This document shows positions 17,581 through 26,846 of a stretch of DNA of 64,000 nt, one piece after another. Within the stretch, counting starts at the first letter, position 1. Each line of letters starts with the position of its first letter. This DNA is from Chaetoceros tenuissimus (Eukaryota > Bacillariophyta > Thalassiosirophyceae > Chaetocerotales > Chaetocerotaceae): NCBI GenBank assembly GCA_021927905.1, contig BLLK01000022.1, positions 558,001 to 622,000 of the forward strand, written 5' to 3'. Position numbers and translations under genes: made by a program. The notes beneath the pieces were generated by a model that saw nothing but the letters and a program-made list of their open reading frames with translations, did not search any database and had not been told where the DNA came from.

Positions 17581-19241
17581 TTACTGTTTAATAAATTTAG
17601 CTACAAAGAAGCCCATAGTGTCTAATTCATGAGTAGAGTCAAATCTTCGAACCATCCCTCGCTGTTCATCAGTTAGACCTACTCCTTGAAGCCCACATTG
17701 TCCAATGTCATAACTAATTGGGACAAGTTTCATACAAGGATAGTTATCCAATATAAATTTTACCATCTTTTCGTTTTCGTCAGAGTTTATAGTGCACGTT
17801 GAATATGTTAACACCCCACCACTCTTTAAAAGTTCTACTGCATTAGGAACAAAACGGGTTGCGTAGTTTGCATGCCTGGACAATTCCTTCAACTTCCGGA
17901 AATTTATTGAAAGCTTCGGTCGTAGTCCTAATGCTGAACACGGTGGATCAAGAATAATCCTATCAAACGATTCACTAAAGAAACCTTCAATATTCTTCAG
18001 CCCATCTTCTTCAGACACGGTTGCATCTCGTAGAATTTCCTCCACTCCCTTTCTTTCGTAATTACCATCAGATGATAATAGACATTTTGTAGAGTCTAGA
18101 GCAATAGGTGTAACACAAGTAGCTCCTTGCTCTTGGAAGAATGATTTCATTGTCACCACCTTCTTTCTACTTTTATCGAATGCCACAATAATACCTTGGT
18201 TGCGAATAATACTTGCTACATGTGAGGTTTTACCTCCTGTTGATGTAAAGCTGGAAAAGTGAGATATTACTACAAAGTCCAATACAGCGTATTGATTTCA
18301 ATATGATACATACCTGGTGCGGAACATAAATCAGCAATCACTTGATTTGGATTGGCATCTAATGCTGCTCCTACTAGAATGGACGGCAAATTCTGCATGA
18401 CCATTTTCCCACTGAGGATTTGACTATTCAAAGGAGGGAGCGGGATGCAAGCTTTTGCTGTAGTAATTTCACCATGGTTTGATATCAATCCATTCATCAT
18501 TTCTATCGCAAGTCCACTTTCTTGCCCAAATATTTCTGATCTCGAACACATCATCTCACCCATGCCTAGAAAAACACAAGTACCAGTATAATTCTCTGCA
18601 TCCATCCCTCTTGGAATTGATTTACTTCCCCCAGAACTTGAATTTTGTTTCAAATTGTTATTGGAAATAATGTTGGCATAGACAGCAACAATATCTCCTT
18701 TATGAATACCTTTATCTGCGCACAACACACCTTTTACAAAAACGTCTGCTCCTCTCAAAACTGCTTCCCCACAAAATGTATCACATATAATAACTTTTTG
18801 ATTTGGCCATTTTTTTCTTGTGCTTTTTTCACCATTACTTGCAGGGGGCATTGATGACTTGTAAAGTGTCTCCGTAGATTTTATCTCATCGTTTGCAACT
18901 ACATCTACAACATCGTCAAAGGAATCATTGGGTACAACCCGAAATATTTGTTTCACTTCATCTTTGACAGTGTATGTCTGCAATTTTAAAACTTGATTGA
19001 TCTTCTCTATCAGCTCACTTTTGTTCGCATTATTGTGATTCAATCTACATGTTGTCGTCGCTGGGGGTATTTTCATTCTCTCCAAGATTCTACCAACATG
19101 TTTTGATGCTTTGTTAGGGTCCCCATTGTATTTTGGTAGATACTGAGCTTCAAGATACTTTCGTATTTCTGAAGGTATTGATACCTCGAAATCACTAAGA
19201 GAAAGTAAGAAAGGTCCGTCTTCGTGAACGGTGTTGCTCAT
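17581..19241 (-). CDS. NSUN6: tRNA m5C methyltransferase, NSUN6 type (two exons)
   Basis: Exon 1 19241-18314, intron 18313-18237 (77 bp, GTATGT...CAACAG), exon 2 18236-17581; 527 residues. The splice restores the SAM motif DLCSAPGGKTSHVA across the junction. An N-terminal PUA domain is visible (GEAVLRGADVFVKGVL...KGDIVAVYA), the feature that separates NSUN6 from other NOP2/Sun enzymes. The two functional cysteines are present: DPPC (Cys409) and STCT (Cys457). The C-terminus GFFVAKF also fits. NSUN6 methylates C72 at the 3' end of some tRNAs and certain mRNA hairpins. An alternative start slightly downstream cannot be excluded. Confidence 0.88.
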
Positions 19242-19715
19242 CTTATGAATACAATAGATGAACTATGGTATTGTGGGTATTGTGTGAGTGTCAAATATAA
19301 AAGAAATGTTTGAAAATGTTTGCTTTTTCCACAGTACACATCAGTAGCTGTGGTTCGTAAGTGGTTGAAAATGAAGAGATTATGACGAATGACGACCACC
19401 CCTCATCTTTCGATGAGCTATTCGTGTCTAAATATCATGTATGAGCTATTCCGAAAAACCAAAAAGTCAGAAATATCTTCAGTACAGACTTTTGCAAGAA
19501 GAAACAGTCACTTTTCATCTATTCCATTACAATCATACACAGTACTAAAGCCTTGCCACAGATTTATAAGTAAAAGTGATTGCCAGCACTATTACCATAA
19601 CCTACAAACGACATTTTCTCGTAAAAACGGTGGAATATCTTTCAATAACGATCATTCTTTCCAAGAAACGGTGAAAAGCGCAATAAATGTTCACAATCCT
19701 TCCGTTTTGTTCTTT

Positions 19716-19722
19716 TATAAAA
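19716..19722 (+). promoter_or_regulatory. TATA box of the secreted-protein gene
   Basis: TATAAAA, 50 bp before the ATG at 19773, in a position that would put the transcription start in the AT/TC-rich leader just before the start codon. Assigned on sequence and distance only. Confidence 0.45.
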
Positions 19723-19772
19723 TCAATTCTCGAGTTTCAAACTCCAACTCTATTACATTTTTGATATATACA

Positions 19773-20273
19773 ATGAAGTTCTCACTCGTACTCTCTCTTG
19801 CTCTTGCTTCCACCCCTGTTGCTCTTGCTAAATGTAAGGACTCTGCTGCCAAGTTCAAGGTGAAGAAGCAGATTGTAGACTGTAAGTGGGTTGGAGAAAA
19901 CAAAGAAGAACGTTGTGCTTTTGTTACTGCACCTGCATACGGAAGTTACGCTGTCAAGACCCACTGCCAAAAGACCTGTGAGGTTCCTGGAGAGGTCTGC
20001 GAGCCTGTAGACTCTGATATGCACTTTGAGGTTGAACTTATGAAGCTTAACCCAGAAACTGAAAAGGACGAGAAAATCAAGAAATTCAAGCGCTGTGAGA
20101 CTTGGATGGCTAAGGGAAACTGCGAAACCAAATGCAAAAAGAAGGTAGTAAAGGACACATGTTCCGCATCTTGCGAAGCTTGTAAACCTGCAGACAAGGA
20201 GAAGGAGGTGAAGGAGGAGAAGGTACCTGCTGCAAAGGAGGCTCCTGAAAAAGAGGCTCCTGTAAGACGATAA
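19773..20273 (+). CDS. Secreted cysteine-rich protein (ShKT-like diatom family)
   Basis: I start at Met 19773 (166 residues) because MKFSLVLSLALASTPVALA is a textbook signal peptide; the frame is open further upstream but that part looks non-coding. The mature part has regularly spaced cysteines: CKDS...F...DCKWV...RCAF...KTHCQKTC near the N-terminus, then CETWM...NCETKC...DTCSASCEAC. The pattern C-x-D-S...CxWV...RC...CxxTC is common in diatom secreted proteins and resembles ShKT-type disulfide domains. The C-terminal tail is Lys/Glu/Pro-rich. A role in the cell surface or frustule-associated matrix is possible but not shown. Codon choice (GCT, AAG, GGA) suggests high expression. Confidence 0.7.
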   Translation: MKFSLVLSLALASTPVALAKCKDSAAKFKVKKQIVDCKWVGENKEERCAFVTAPAYGSYAVKTHCQKTCEVPGEVCEPVDSDMHFEVELMKLNPETEKDEKIKKFKRCETWMAKGNCETKCKKKVVKDTCSASCEACKPADKEKEVKEEKVPAAKEAPEKEAPVRR

Positions 20274-21026
20274 ATAATGTGTTTGTGACGAGTTTCGGGT
20301 GCCAAAGATATTAGATCACTTGTTGGGTGTTGTATAAGAGGTTTTGTATTAGATATCTTTGAATCCTGCTATTAATTTGGGGGAAGTCTTCATATTTGAA
20401 GACTTGTTTGAACATAAGTTCTTAACGTTTTTAAAAGTATAAGGGCTTCTTCTAAAGAGTGAACATTTTTTATTCCATTCACTAGCTTTTTACTTTGATA
20501 ATTCATTACTGCTTTTTGACAGAAGGAGATGGACCAAATCTTTCCTCTTCTAATTGCAATAAATTTTTCCTTCCCTTTTGGAAATTGAAATTATTATTGT
20601 TATAAAATTGTTTTGGACGATTTTTCCATACGGACACTCTTTTTTGTTCTTACCCAATATTTTATGCTAAGCTAAATGACACCTATCGTGCGAATTCAAA
20701 TCTTCTTCCCGCCTAATTTCCAGGCGGGATTCACGGCTAGAAGACTTTGCTTCATCTTCTTCTCATTTTTCTTCCATCAAACCAACATACCAACTAAACA
20801 TACTCTCTTTCCTATCTATCTCGTTGCTTCTTTGCAAATTAAATTTTCCAAACTCATCCTTTCAAATCTAGTGTAAGTACAGAGAATTCTTTTGAGAGCG
20901 TCTGGATTGCGGCATTCCTTGACTCGAGGTTGACTTTTCTTCCACTCGACACCATTCCAACACGATTACTATGATTCGAATTGAAACTTTCATCCTTACA
21001 ACCTCTCTTCTTTCTAGGTCTCAATC
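20274..21026. other. 753-bp intergenic region
   Basis: AT-rich 3' flank, then a TC-rich 5' leader of the next gene. A perfect 7-bp stem-loop CCCGCCT/AGGCGGG with a 7-nt loop occurs near 20709-20729. No gene seen. Confidence 0.5.
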
Positions 21027-22239
21027 ATGCAAACATCATCTCATATCTCACTTTACAAGCTTCCTTCTGATACCAGAAGCGATCTATGGAACCTATCGAT
21101 GGAAGCTGCTCGTTCAGCTTCAGCTATGAATGCCTATCCTATGAATTCCTTTTTCGACTCTTCGGAATTCAGAACGGTTACTCCCCCAGGCGTAGCTCCT
21201 GCCTATGAAAGCAATATGAATATGAATCCTAATATTCTAATTGCAGATGAGTATGAGAAATCGCCCGAATCTCAACCACAGTGTACATTGAAACCTCTGG
21301 AGCCTATGGAAACATATGCTCCTCAAGATACGAGTGATGTAGAAGCTCTTATGAACCACTATATGAGTGGCAAACATCCGTCGCTTCCATCGAGTCTTTA
21401 CGATAGTGACGATATCATGGATATTATGACTAGTGCTGCGGCTTTAGTCATGATGAAACATGGTGATCAAGTTGGATACGGAAGCACCGCTTATTCAGAG
21501 AGGTATCCGGATTCCGAGTCGGAGTCTAGCACTGACTGGCTAGAAAGTGAATCGAGTGACGAAGAGGACTTCACTGGTCGAGTCACTAGAAATTCAAATA
21601 GAAGAAAAAGAAAACAGAGTTCTAAACGAACTCAGAAAGGAAAGGGAAGTTTCGATATGGATTCCACTGGTGGAGCTAGGAAGAATAGTAGAAAGAAGCA
21701 AAAGACCGGTCCTGGTCCTCAATCCTTAGGAAAGTCCAAGCATCCAAAGACATTAGCTTTGAGCGAAGAAAAGGAAGAGGCAAACTTGAATCAGTTGCAC
21801 CAATTTGTGAGGAAAGATTTGGTAAGTGATTCTTTGCATTGTCCTTTTCTACGTTCTATTTGGTTTTGGTACCAATATCAACTAACATGATTATTCTTAG
21901 CTTGAGATTGTAGTAGTGAAGAAGAATGAACGTAATTCCAAGAATAGACTTTATCCAGGTCGAGTTGGACTAACATGCACCCACTGCGCCAAATTGAACA
22001 TCAATAATAGTGCTAGTACCTTCTATCCAAAAACTCTCGACTCGCTTTACCGCGACGTCTGCACTTTTCAAAGAGTGCATCTTGTAACTTGCGTCAACAT
22101 TCCTGATACAATCAAAGACCGCTATAAACATTTGAAGCAAAGTGATAAGACCCGTGGTAAGACAGTGTATTGGAAAGATTCCGCAAAGGCACTTTCTCTT
22201 CAGGACTCCAAGAAGGGTCAGGGACTCGAGTTTGCTTGA
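21027..22239 (+). CDS. Diatom-type nuclear protein with C-terminal zinc-finger-like domain (two exons)
   Basis: Exon 1 21027-21821, intron 21822-21900 (79 bp, GTAAGT...TTCTTAG with a CTAAC-like branch site), exon 2 21901-22239; 377 residues. The N-terminal two thirds is low complexity, with an acidic Ser/Asp patch (SESESSTDWLESESSDEED) and basic stretches (RRKRKQSSKR, RKKQK) that look like nuclear localisation signals. The C-terminal exon has LYPGRVGLTCTHCAK, then ASTFYPKTLDSLYRDVCTF and HLVTC. This C-x2-C...FYP...LY...H-x3-C layout recurs in many diatom proteins of unknown role and may bind zinc. Probably a nuclear regulator; function not established. Confidence 0.65.
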
Positions 22240-22496
22240 ACTTAGTGAAGACATTCTTTTCTTTGAATTCCTTGGAGGTTTCAAATGAATGAACTCTTTT
22301 GAGAGATGTTTAGTATAGAGCTTATAGTGTATAAAATAATTATGTAGTGAAAATAAAACATTTCAGCTTTTTCCAACTATCTAAAGTCTGTTGTGCAATA
22401 GTCCTTTTGGCAACGATACTTGCCTTTCACTAGACAACAAAAAACTCGACTCGTAATTGCGCACAAATGAATTAGTTTATGATCTAAAAAATAAGT

Positions 22497-24548
22497 TTAA
22501 ACAATGGATCTTTCTTGCATCCATTTGAAAACTACTTCCTCTGTGACTTCCGCTCTCTTCTTTTGATGTTCGCCAACAATTTCTTTCAAGACTTCTACAA
22601 GCCTTGCCTTAACTTTCGATGTGCTCCAGAACTCTCCACTTCCAGAGCTGTAGCTATCTCCAATCTTCTTAAGCTCGTCATCATCTTCTAAAAAGAATCT
22701 CAACCACTGGTATGAAACATCTACGTTGAGATCAGCTCCTAACTCTTCTTGAAGCTTCTTTGTCTCTTGTCCGCCAGAGTAAGCATATTCTTTGATCTTC
22801 TTCTCAATCATCTCGTTTGTATCAGTTAAGAAAATTGCACTATTCTCGTCAGAACTGGACATTTTCCCTTCCGCACCTTGTAGAGGAGGGAAGAATTTAG
22901 AGTGAATAAGTGCAGGCTTTCCTCCCAACGGATGTGTTTTTGGAACCAACTTGTGGGCAACATCACGAGTCATTCGGAAATATGGATCCTGATCAATTGC
23001 ACATGGAATTAGACATGCCATATTTCTATTTTCTGCGTTTTTGGCAGTTCCTAAAACCTCAGGGAAGGAAGATGGGAACGACGGAGCTGCCTGAATAGCT
23101 GGGAAAGCAATTTTACCAATGTTAGAGCTTCCATCAAACCCAAAGATACCATTGACAGTATTATTTGTAACAGCTTTCCAAATTCTCACAATGGTAGGAT
23201 ACATCTTTCCTACGTATTGCAAGTCTGAAAACAAAAATGTCTTTTCTGGAATAAATCCACATGCGATGATATCCTTTGCATTTTCTATAGTCAATTGTGC
23301 AAAGTAATCAAGATTATCACCAGTCTCCTCACTGTATTCACCCTTGAATAAAAACTTCTCATCATCTGTCATTTGAATAACGAGCGGACACTGGAATGCT
23401 TGCTGAAGCCACTTTGTAAACAAGAATGGCACAAGATGACCAAGATGCATTGCTCCACTGGAAGGTCCACGTCCAGTATAAAGGTAAAACGGTTTGTTTT
23501 GCTCTAAGCAATCGCAAATTTTGTTCATATCACGATGGGAGAAAAAGATATCACGACGAAGGAATCTGTGAAGGTAAGGGACGGTTCCTCTTCCTACAGT
23601 CAATCTTTCAATTCTGGCAAGAAGTTCTGGATCAATCAATTTTGAACCAAAGTTGTCCACAAGCTTGTTGTAATCAATTTTACCTTTGACTTCAAAAGCA
23701 TTTACAACCATTTCTTCGTCTTGTTTCGCTGCTTCTTCCTTTGCAGAAATTTCCAACGCCTTTGCAGCTTCAATAGCTTCATTTGCCAATCTTTCAGCCT
23801 CATCGAGTTTTGCTTTGAATTGTTTGCCTTCTTCCAGTCTAATTGAGGATCCTAAAAGTGTATCAATCGCAGCCTTTATTCCATCATCATTGGCTTCACC
23901 AACAATTGAATTTTGTGCATCTGCAGGTGTTTCATCTACACGAAATTTGATGGTAATGTCACACTTTCTACTCTTTTTACCAGCAGTAAATCTGCATTGA
24001 TCCCTTTCAAGAGAAATTTTCCCTATAGAACCAGTAGAAGAAACAACAGGCCCTGGTGCAACACCAACAATCACGCCATCAATCACAGAAATATTCAAAA
24101 TCTTGTCTTCATCCTTTGGCTTCTTTGGTAATTTCAACAAGCTCTGATCTAACATTGCAGTACCAAACTTGTCAATAGCCGCTTCACGATCATACTTGTA
24201 CACATCAATCTTGATATTATCAGCAACGATACGATTTGCGGTGGATTCAATGAGATCCAATAACTGATTTCTCTGATCTTCCTCATCTGGAATCAACAAT
24301 TCACCAGGTCCTTGTTTCTTTCCAAGATTGATGCTAAATTTTCCACTTGGATATTTGTCTCTGATAAAAGATGGTTGCATGAGAGAAGACATGCAGTCGT
24401 CACTTCCTCCAATTGGACAACCTAGAATACCAGCGATAGTACCCCTTAGAACAAGATATGCAGAAGATACAGCTGAGGGTGCGACTGGTTTGACAATCAC
24501 CCTCTCCTTCTTTTTTGGCTTTACGCTTTCATCCTTGTTTTCAGACAT
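22497..24548 (-). CDS. WARS1: Cytosolic tryptophanyl-tRNA synthetase with N-terminal AlaX-like extension
   Basis: Single exon, 683 residues. The class I catalytic core has the HIGH-type box HLGH at 368-371 (after RGPSSGAM) and the KMSKS-type box KMSSS at 562-566, with the eukaryotic TrpRS landmark QMTDDEKF and a typical C-terminus. It charges tRNA-Trp in the cytosol; no targeting signal is visible. The core begins near residue 310. The first ~230 residues are an extra domain (...GTAMLDQSLL..., CDITIKFRVD) that resembles the AlaX/second additional domain of alanyl/threonyl enzymes, as described for apicomplexan TrpRS. A charged linker rich in Glu/Ala joins the two. The editing activity of the extra domain is unproven. 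Confidence 0.93.
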   Translation of the reverse strand: MSENKDESVKPKKKERVIVKPVAPSAVSSAYLVLRGTIAGILGCPIGGSDDCMSSLMQPSFIRDKYPSGKFSINLGKKQGPGELLIPDEEDQRNQLLDLIESTANRIVADNIKIDVYKYDREAAIDKFGTAMLDQSLLKLPKKPKDEDKILNISVIDGVIVGVAPGPVVSSTGSIGKISLERDQCRFTAGKKSRKCDITIKFRVDETPADAQNSIVGEANDDGIKAAIDTLLGSSIRLEEGKQFKAKLDEAERLANEAIEAAKALEISAKEEAAKQDEEMVVNAFEVKGKIDYNKLVDNFGSKLIDPELLARIERLTVGRGTVPYLHRFLRRDIFFSHRDMNKICDCLEQNKPFYLYTGRGPSSGAMHLGHLVPFLFTKWLQQAFQCPLVIQMTDDEKFLFKGEYSEETGDNLDYFAQLTIENAKDIIACGFIPEKTFLFSDLQYVGKMYPTIVRIWKAVTNNTVNGIFGFDGSSNIGKIAFPAIQAAPSFPSSFPEVLGTAKNAENRNMACLIPCAIDQDPYFRMTRDVAHKLVPKTHPLGGKPALIHSKFFPPLQGAEGKMSSSDENSAIFLTDTNEMIEKKIKEYAYSGGQETKKLQEELGADLNVDVSYQWLRFFLEDDDELKKIGDSYSSGSGEFWSTSKVKARLVEVLKEIVGEHQKKRAEVTEEVVFKWMQERSIV

Positions 24549-24911
24549 TTTTGAGAGTTTCCGTTTTGCAATTGTAGCTGTCAGTAAGAGTACACAATGG
24601 TAAGGAATACGAAATAGAAGTACAGTAGTACAATCTCGTATTTTTGAAAGAAAAAAATGAGCGATGCGTTCCGTACCTACGTACTGTGGACCTGAGATTG
24701 GAACCAGTGGAAGTGGAGGAGACAGACAGACGAATTTCGCGCAATCTTTGGTGCTCCTCTTTAGACACCAATAATGATGATGGATGATGGTTCATGTGGA
24801 AAGTGAGTAGTGTTAAGGTTGAAGGGTATGTTCATGCCGGGGAATCAGAAGTAAGATACTTGTCAAGAATAATCATCGAAACAATTATAAAGACACATTA
24901 TTCAATTCAAT
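24549..24911. promoter_or_regulatory. Divergent promoter between TrpRS and the RGG protein gene
   Basis: 363 bp between two head-to-head start codons. It contains a CGTACCTACGTACTG palindrome-like motif at about 24673-24688, a motif type seen before other genes in this window. No ORF of note. Confidence 0.45.
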
Positions 24912-26429
24912 ATGAATACCAACTGGGGAGATTCCGATTCCGACTCTGAGGATGAACTCATCCCGAGACCATCGATGCTAGTGCAACAAAACAAAGAGGA
25001 TCAAGATAAACAAGACGAAGATGATGGCTTCTTTGATGGCTTCAGTTCCAACAACGATCATCATCAAAATAACCGCAGGAATAATGCACAAGGAGGAGGA
25101 TCCATGCATGGAAGGAAAGGGCAGCATCATCGCCAGCAACCAAACAATTTTCCTCCGAATCGCAACAATATCAGAATTCAACAGCCACCTCGAAATAATT
25201 ACCGGAATAATCCTAGAAATAATAAGCCTAGAAATCAAGGATATCCACCTCTGGATTGGAAAGAAACTGCAAGAAAATCACAGAAATATGGTGTAACTGA
25301 TGACACAATTTCTTCTTCTACAAGTGGTATAGACTCCATTAATGCTAATAATTGGATGCAACAACGTCGTGCCAAAGAGCAACAGAAAATGCAAGAACAG
25401 GAGAAAATGTTGCAAGAACGAAAGGAGAGACTAGAACAGGAGAAATTAGCCAAGAAGAAGAAGCAGTTGGAGGCTTTGAAATTGGTAGTGATGAAGAGAA
25501 AAGAAGAAGATTTGCAGTTGCAAAAGGAGGAAGTAACTATGGAGAAACCCATCACTATTTTGAAAAAAGAAAAGAAAGTGGAGGATGATGATATTGGAAA
25601 GGTAACTGAAAAGACGAACGAGTTATTTATAGATGACACATCACAACAGAAGGAACCACAGTATGAGAGGAAGCAGTTACAGAGAGGAAACAGTGGAAAG
25701 CAATTCCATAACAACAAGAACAATCGTAGACAACGTGCACCAAGTTTCAATAAACGGAAGGACTCCGTAGATGCATCTGAAGGAAGTAGTCAATTGCAAA
25801 TGTCTACAAATAAATCAATGTCAAGACCAAAGTTGAATATTGCTCCAAGAACAAAGCCTGTTCCAAAGCTAGAAATAGACCCTCACTTTGTCGAAAACGA
25901 CAAGAATGACGAGACCCCGGGGAAGGATGATGTAAAGACAGAAGAACAGACCAAACTCAATGACGATGATAATGTTTCATCTTTACAAAAGGCAAAGCAA
26001 GACAATGGTGACGAAGAAACAAAATTAGGAACTCAAGATGAAAAGTCCAAATATTTGAATAAATTTGAAAGAGGTGGTAGAGGATATCGTGGTGGCAGAG
26101 GAAAAGGCCGTGGTAGAGGCAGAGGTAGAGGAAGATCACGCAGTAGAAGCAATAGTCATCACCAGGACAGTAATCAAGACGCTTCGGTAGATGGACAAGA
26201 TGACAGTCATACAGATGGTCAGAAAGGCCAAAATTCGAAAACTCGCTGGAGAAAAAATGCTGATGGATCGGTTGTCATAAGTAGAGACAGAAGTAATTCC
26301 TTTCAACGCGGTGGAAGGGGAAGGGGCAGAGGAGGTCGCCATTCCAAATCTAAATCTTCTGGCCGAGGAAAAGGTTCAGAAGGCAAAACTGATACCGTAA
26401 CGAATGGGGGCGATGAATCAGGGAAGTAA
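24912..26429 (+). CDS. RGG/RS-rich low-complexity, probably RNA-binding protein
   Basis: Single exon, 505 residues, nearly all low complexity. It starts with an acidic tract (GDSDSDSEDE), then an Asn/Arg/Gln-rich stretch, a Lys/Glu/Gln coiled-coil-like segment (about residues 150-210), and a C-terminal RGG/GRGRGR region (about 385-420 and 460-480) with RS dipeptides (RSRSRSNS). Such composition is typical of proteins that bind RNA and join RNP granules. The only ordered-looking segment is YPPLDWKETARKSQKYGV (about 110-128). No RRM, KH or helicase domain is present. It is divergent from the TrpRS gene. Function beyond likely RNA binding is not assigned. Confidence 0.75.
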   Translation: MNTNWGDSDSDSEDELIPRPSMLVQQNKEDQDKQDEDDGFFDGFSSNNDHHQNNRRNNAQGGGSMHGRKGQHHRQQPNNFPPNRNNIRIQQPPRNNYRNNPRNNKPRNQGYPPLDWKETARKSQKYGVTDDTISSSTSGIDSINANNWMQQRRAKEQQKMQEQEKMLQERKERLEQEKLAKKKKQLEALKLVVMKRKEEDLQLQKEEVTMEKPITILKKEKKVEDDDIGKVTEKTNELFIDDTSQQKEPQYERKQLQRGNSGKQFHNNKNNRRQRAPSFNKRKDSVDASEGSSQLQMSTNKSMSRPKLNIAPRTKPVPKLEIDPHFVENDKNDETPGKDDVKTEEQTKLNDDDNVSSLQKAKQDNGDEETKLGTQDEKSKYLNKFERGGRGYRGGRGKGRGRGRGRGRSRSRSNSHHQDSNQDASVDGQDDSHTDGQKGQNSKTRWRKNADGSVVISRDRSNSFQRGGRGRGRGGRHSKSKSSGRGKGSEGKTDTVTNGGDESGK

Positions 26430-26846
26430 ATTCAAATGCATAGTGTAGTGTACTCAAAATAAGTTAGATTTTACATTTTCATTCATGACGACACTCATCT
26501 ATTTGGAAATATGGCAGTATAACTTATCAGTAACACTATCACGAATTTGAGGTGGAAAGATAAAAACATCATAAAATTTTGTTTTTTTATGAAGTAGGTA
26601 GCTAGAGCGGAGAAATCCCTACCCGATAAGGCAATCAACCGTGACGAACCTCATGATTTTTTGAAGTGAAACTTCGCCAGATGGACGAGAAAGGAACAAA
26701 GCATACCGTAGGGTTATTATACAAACAACCTCTACCTTGCACCACACAAGCTAACAACTTGCTCAAAACACTTACTTTATGAAAACATACCCAATTTTGA
26801 ATCACAAACTTTTCAAAACGATATCGCACTAAACGAGTTTGTTGAG
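26430..26846. other. 417-bp intergenic region
   Basis: AT-rich 3' flank of the RGG gene and 5' flank of the demethylase gene. No gene, repeat or RNA recognised. Confidence 0.5.
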
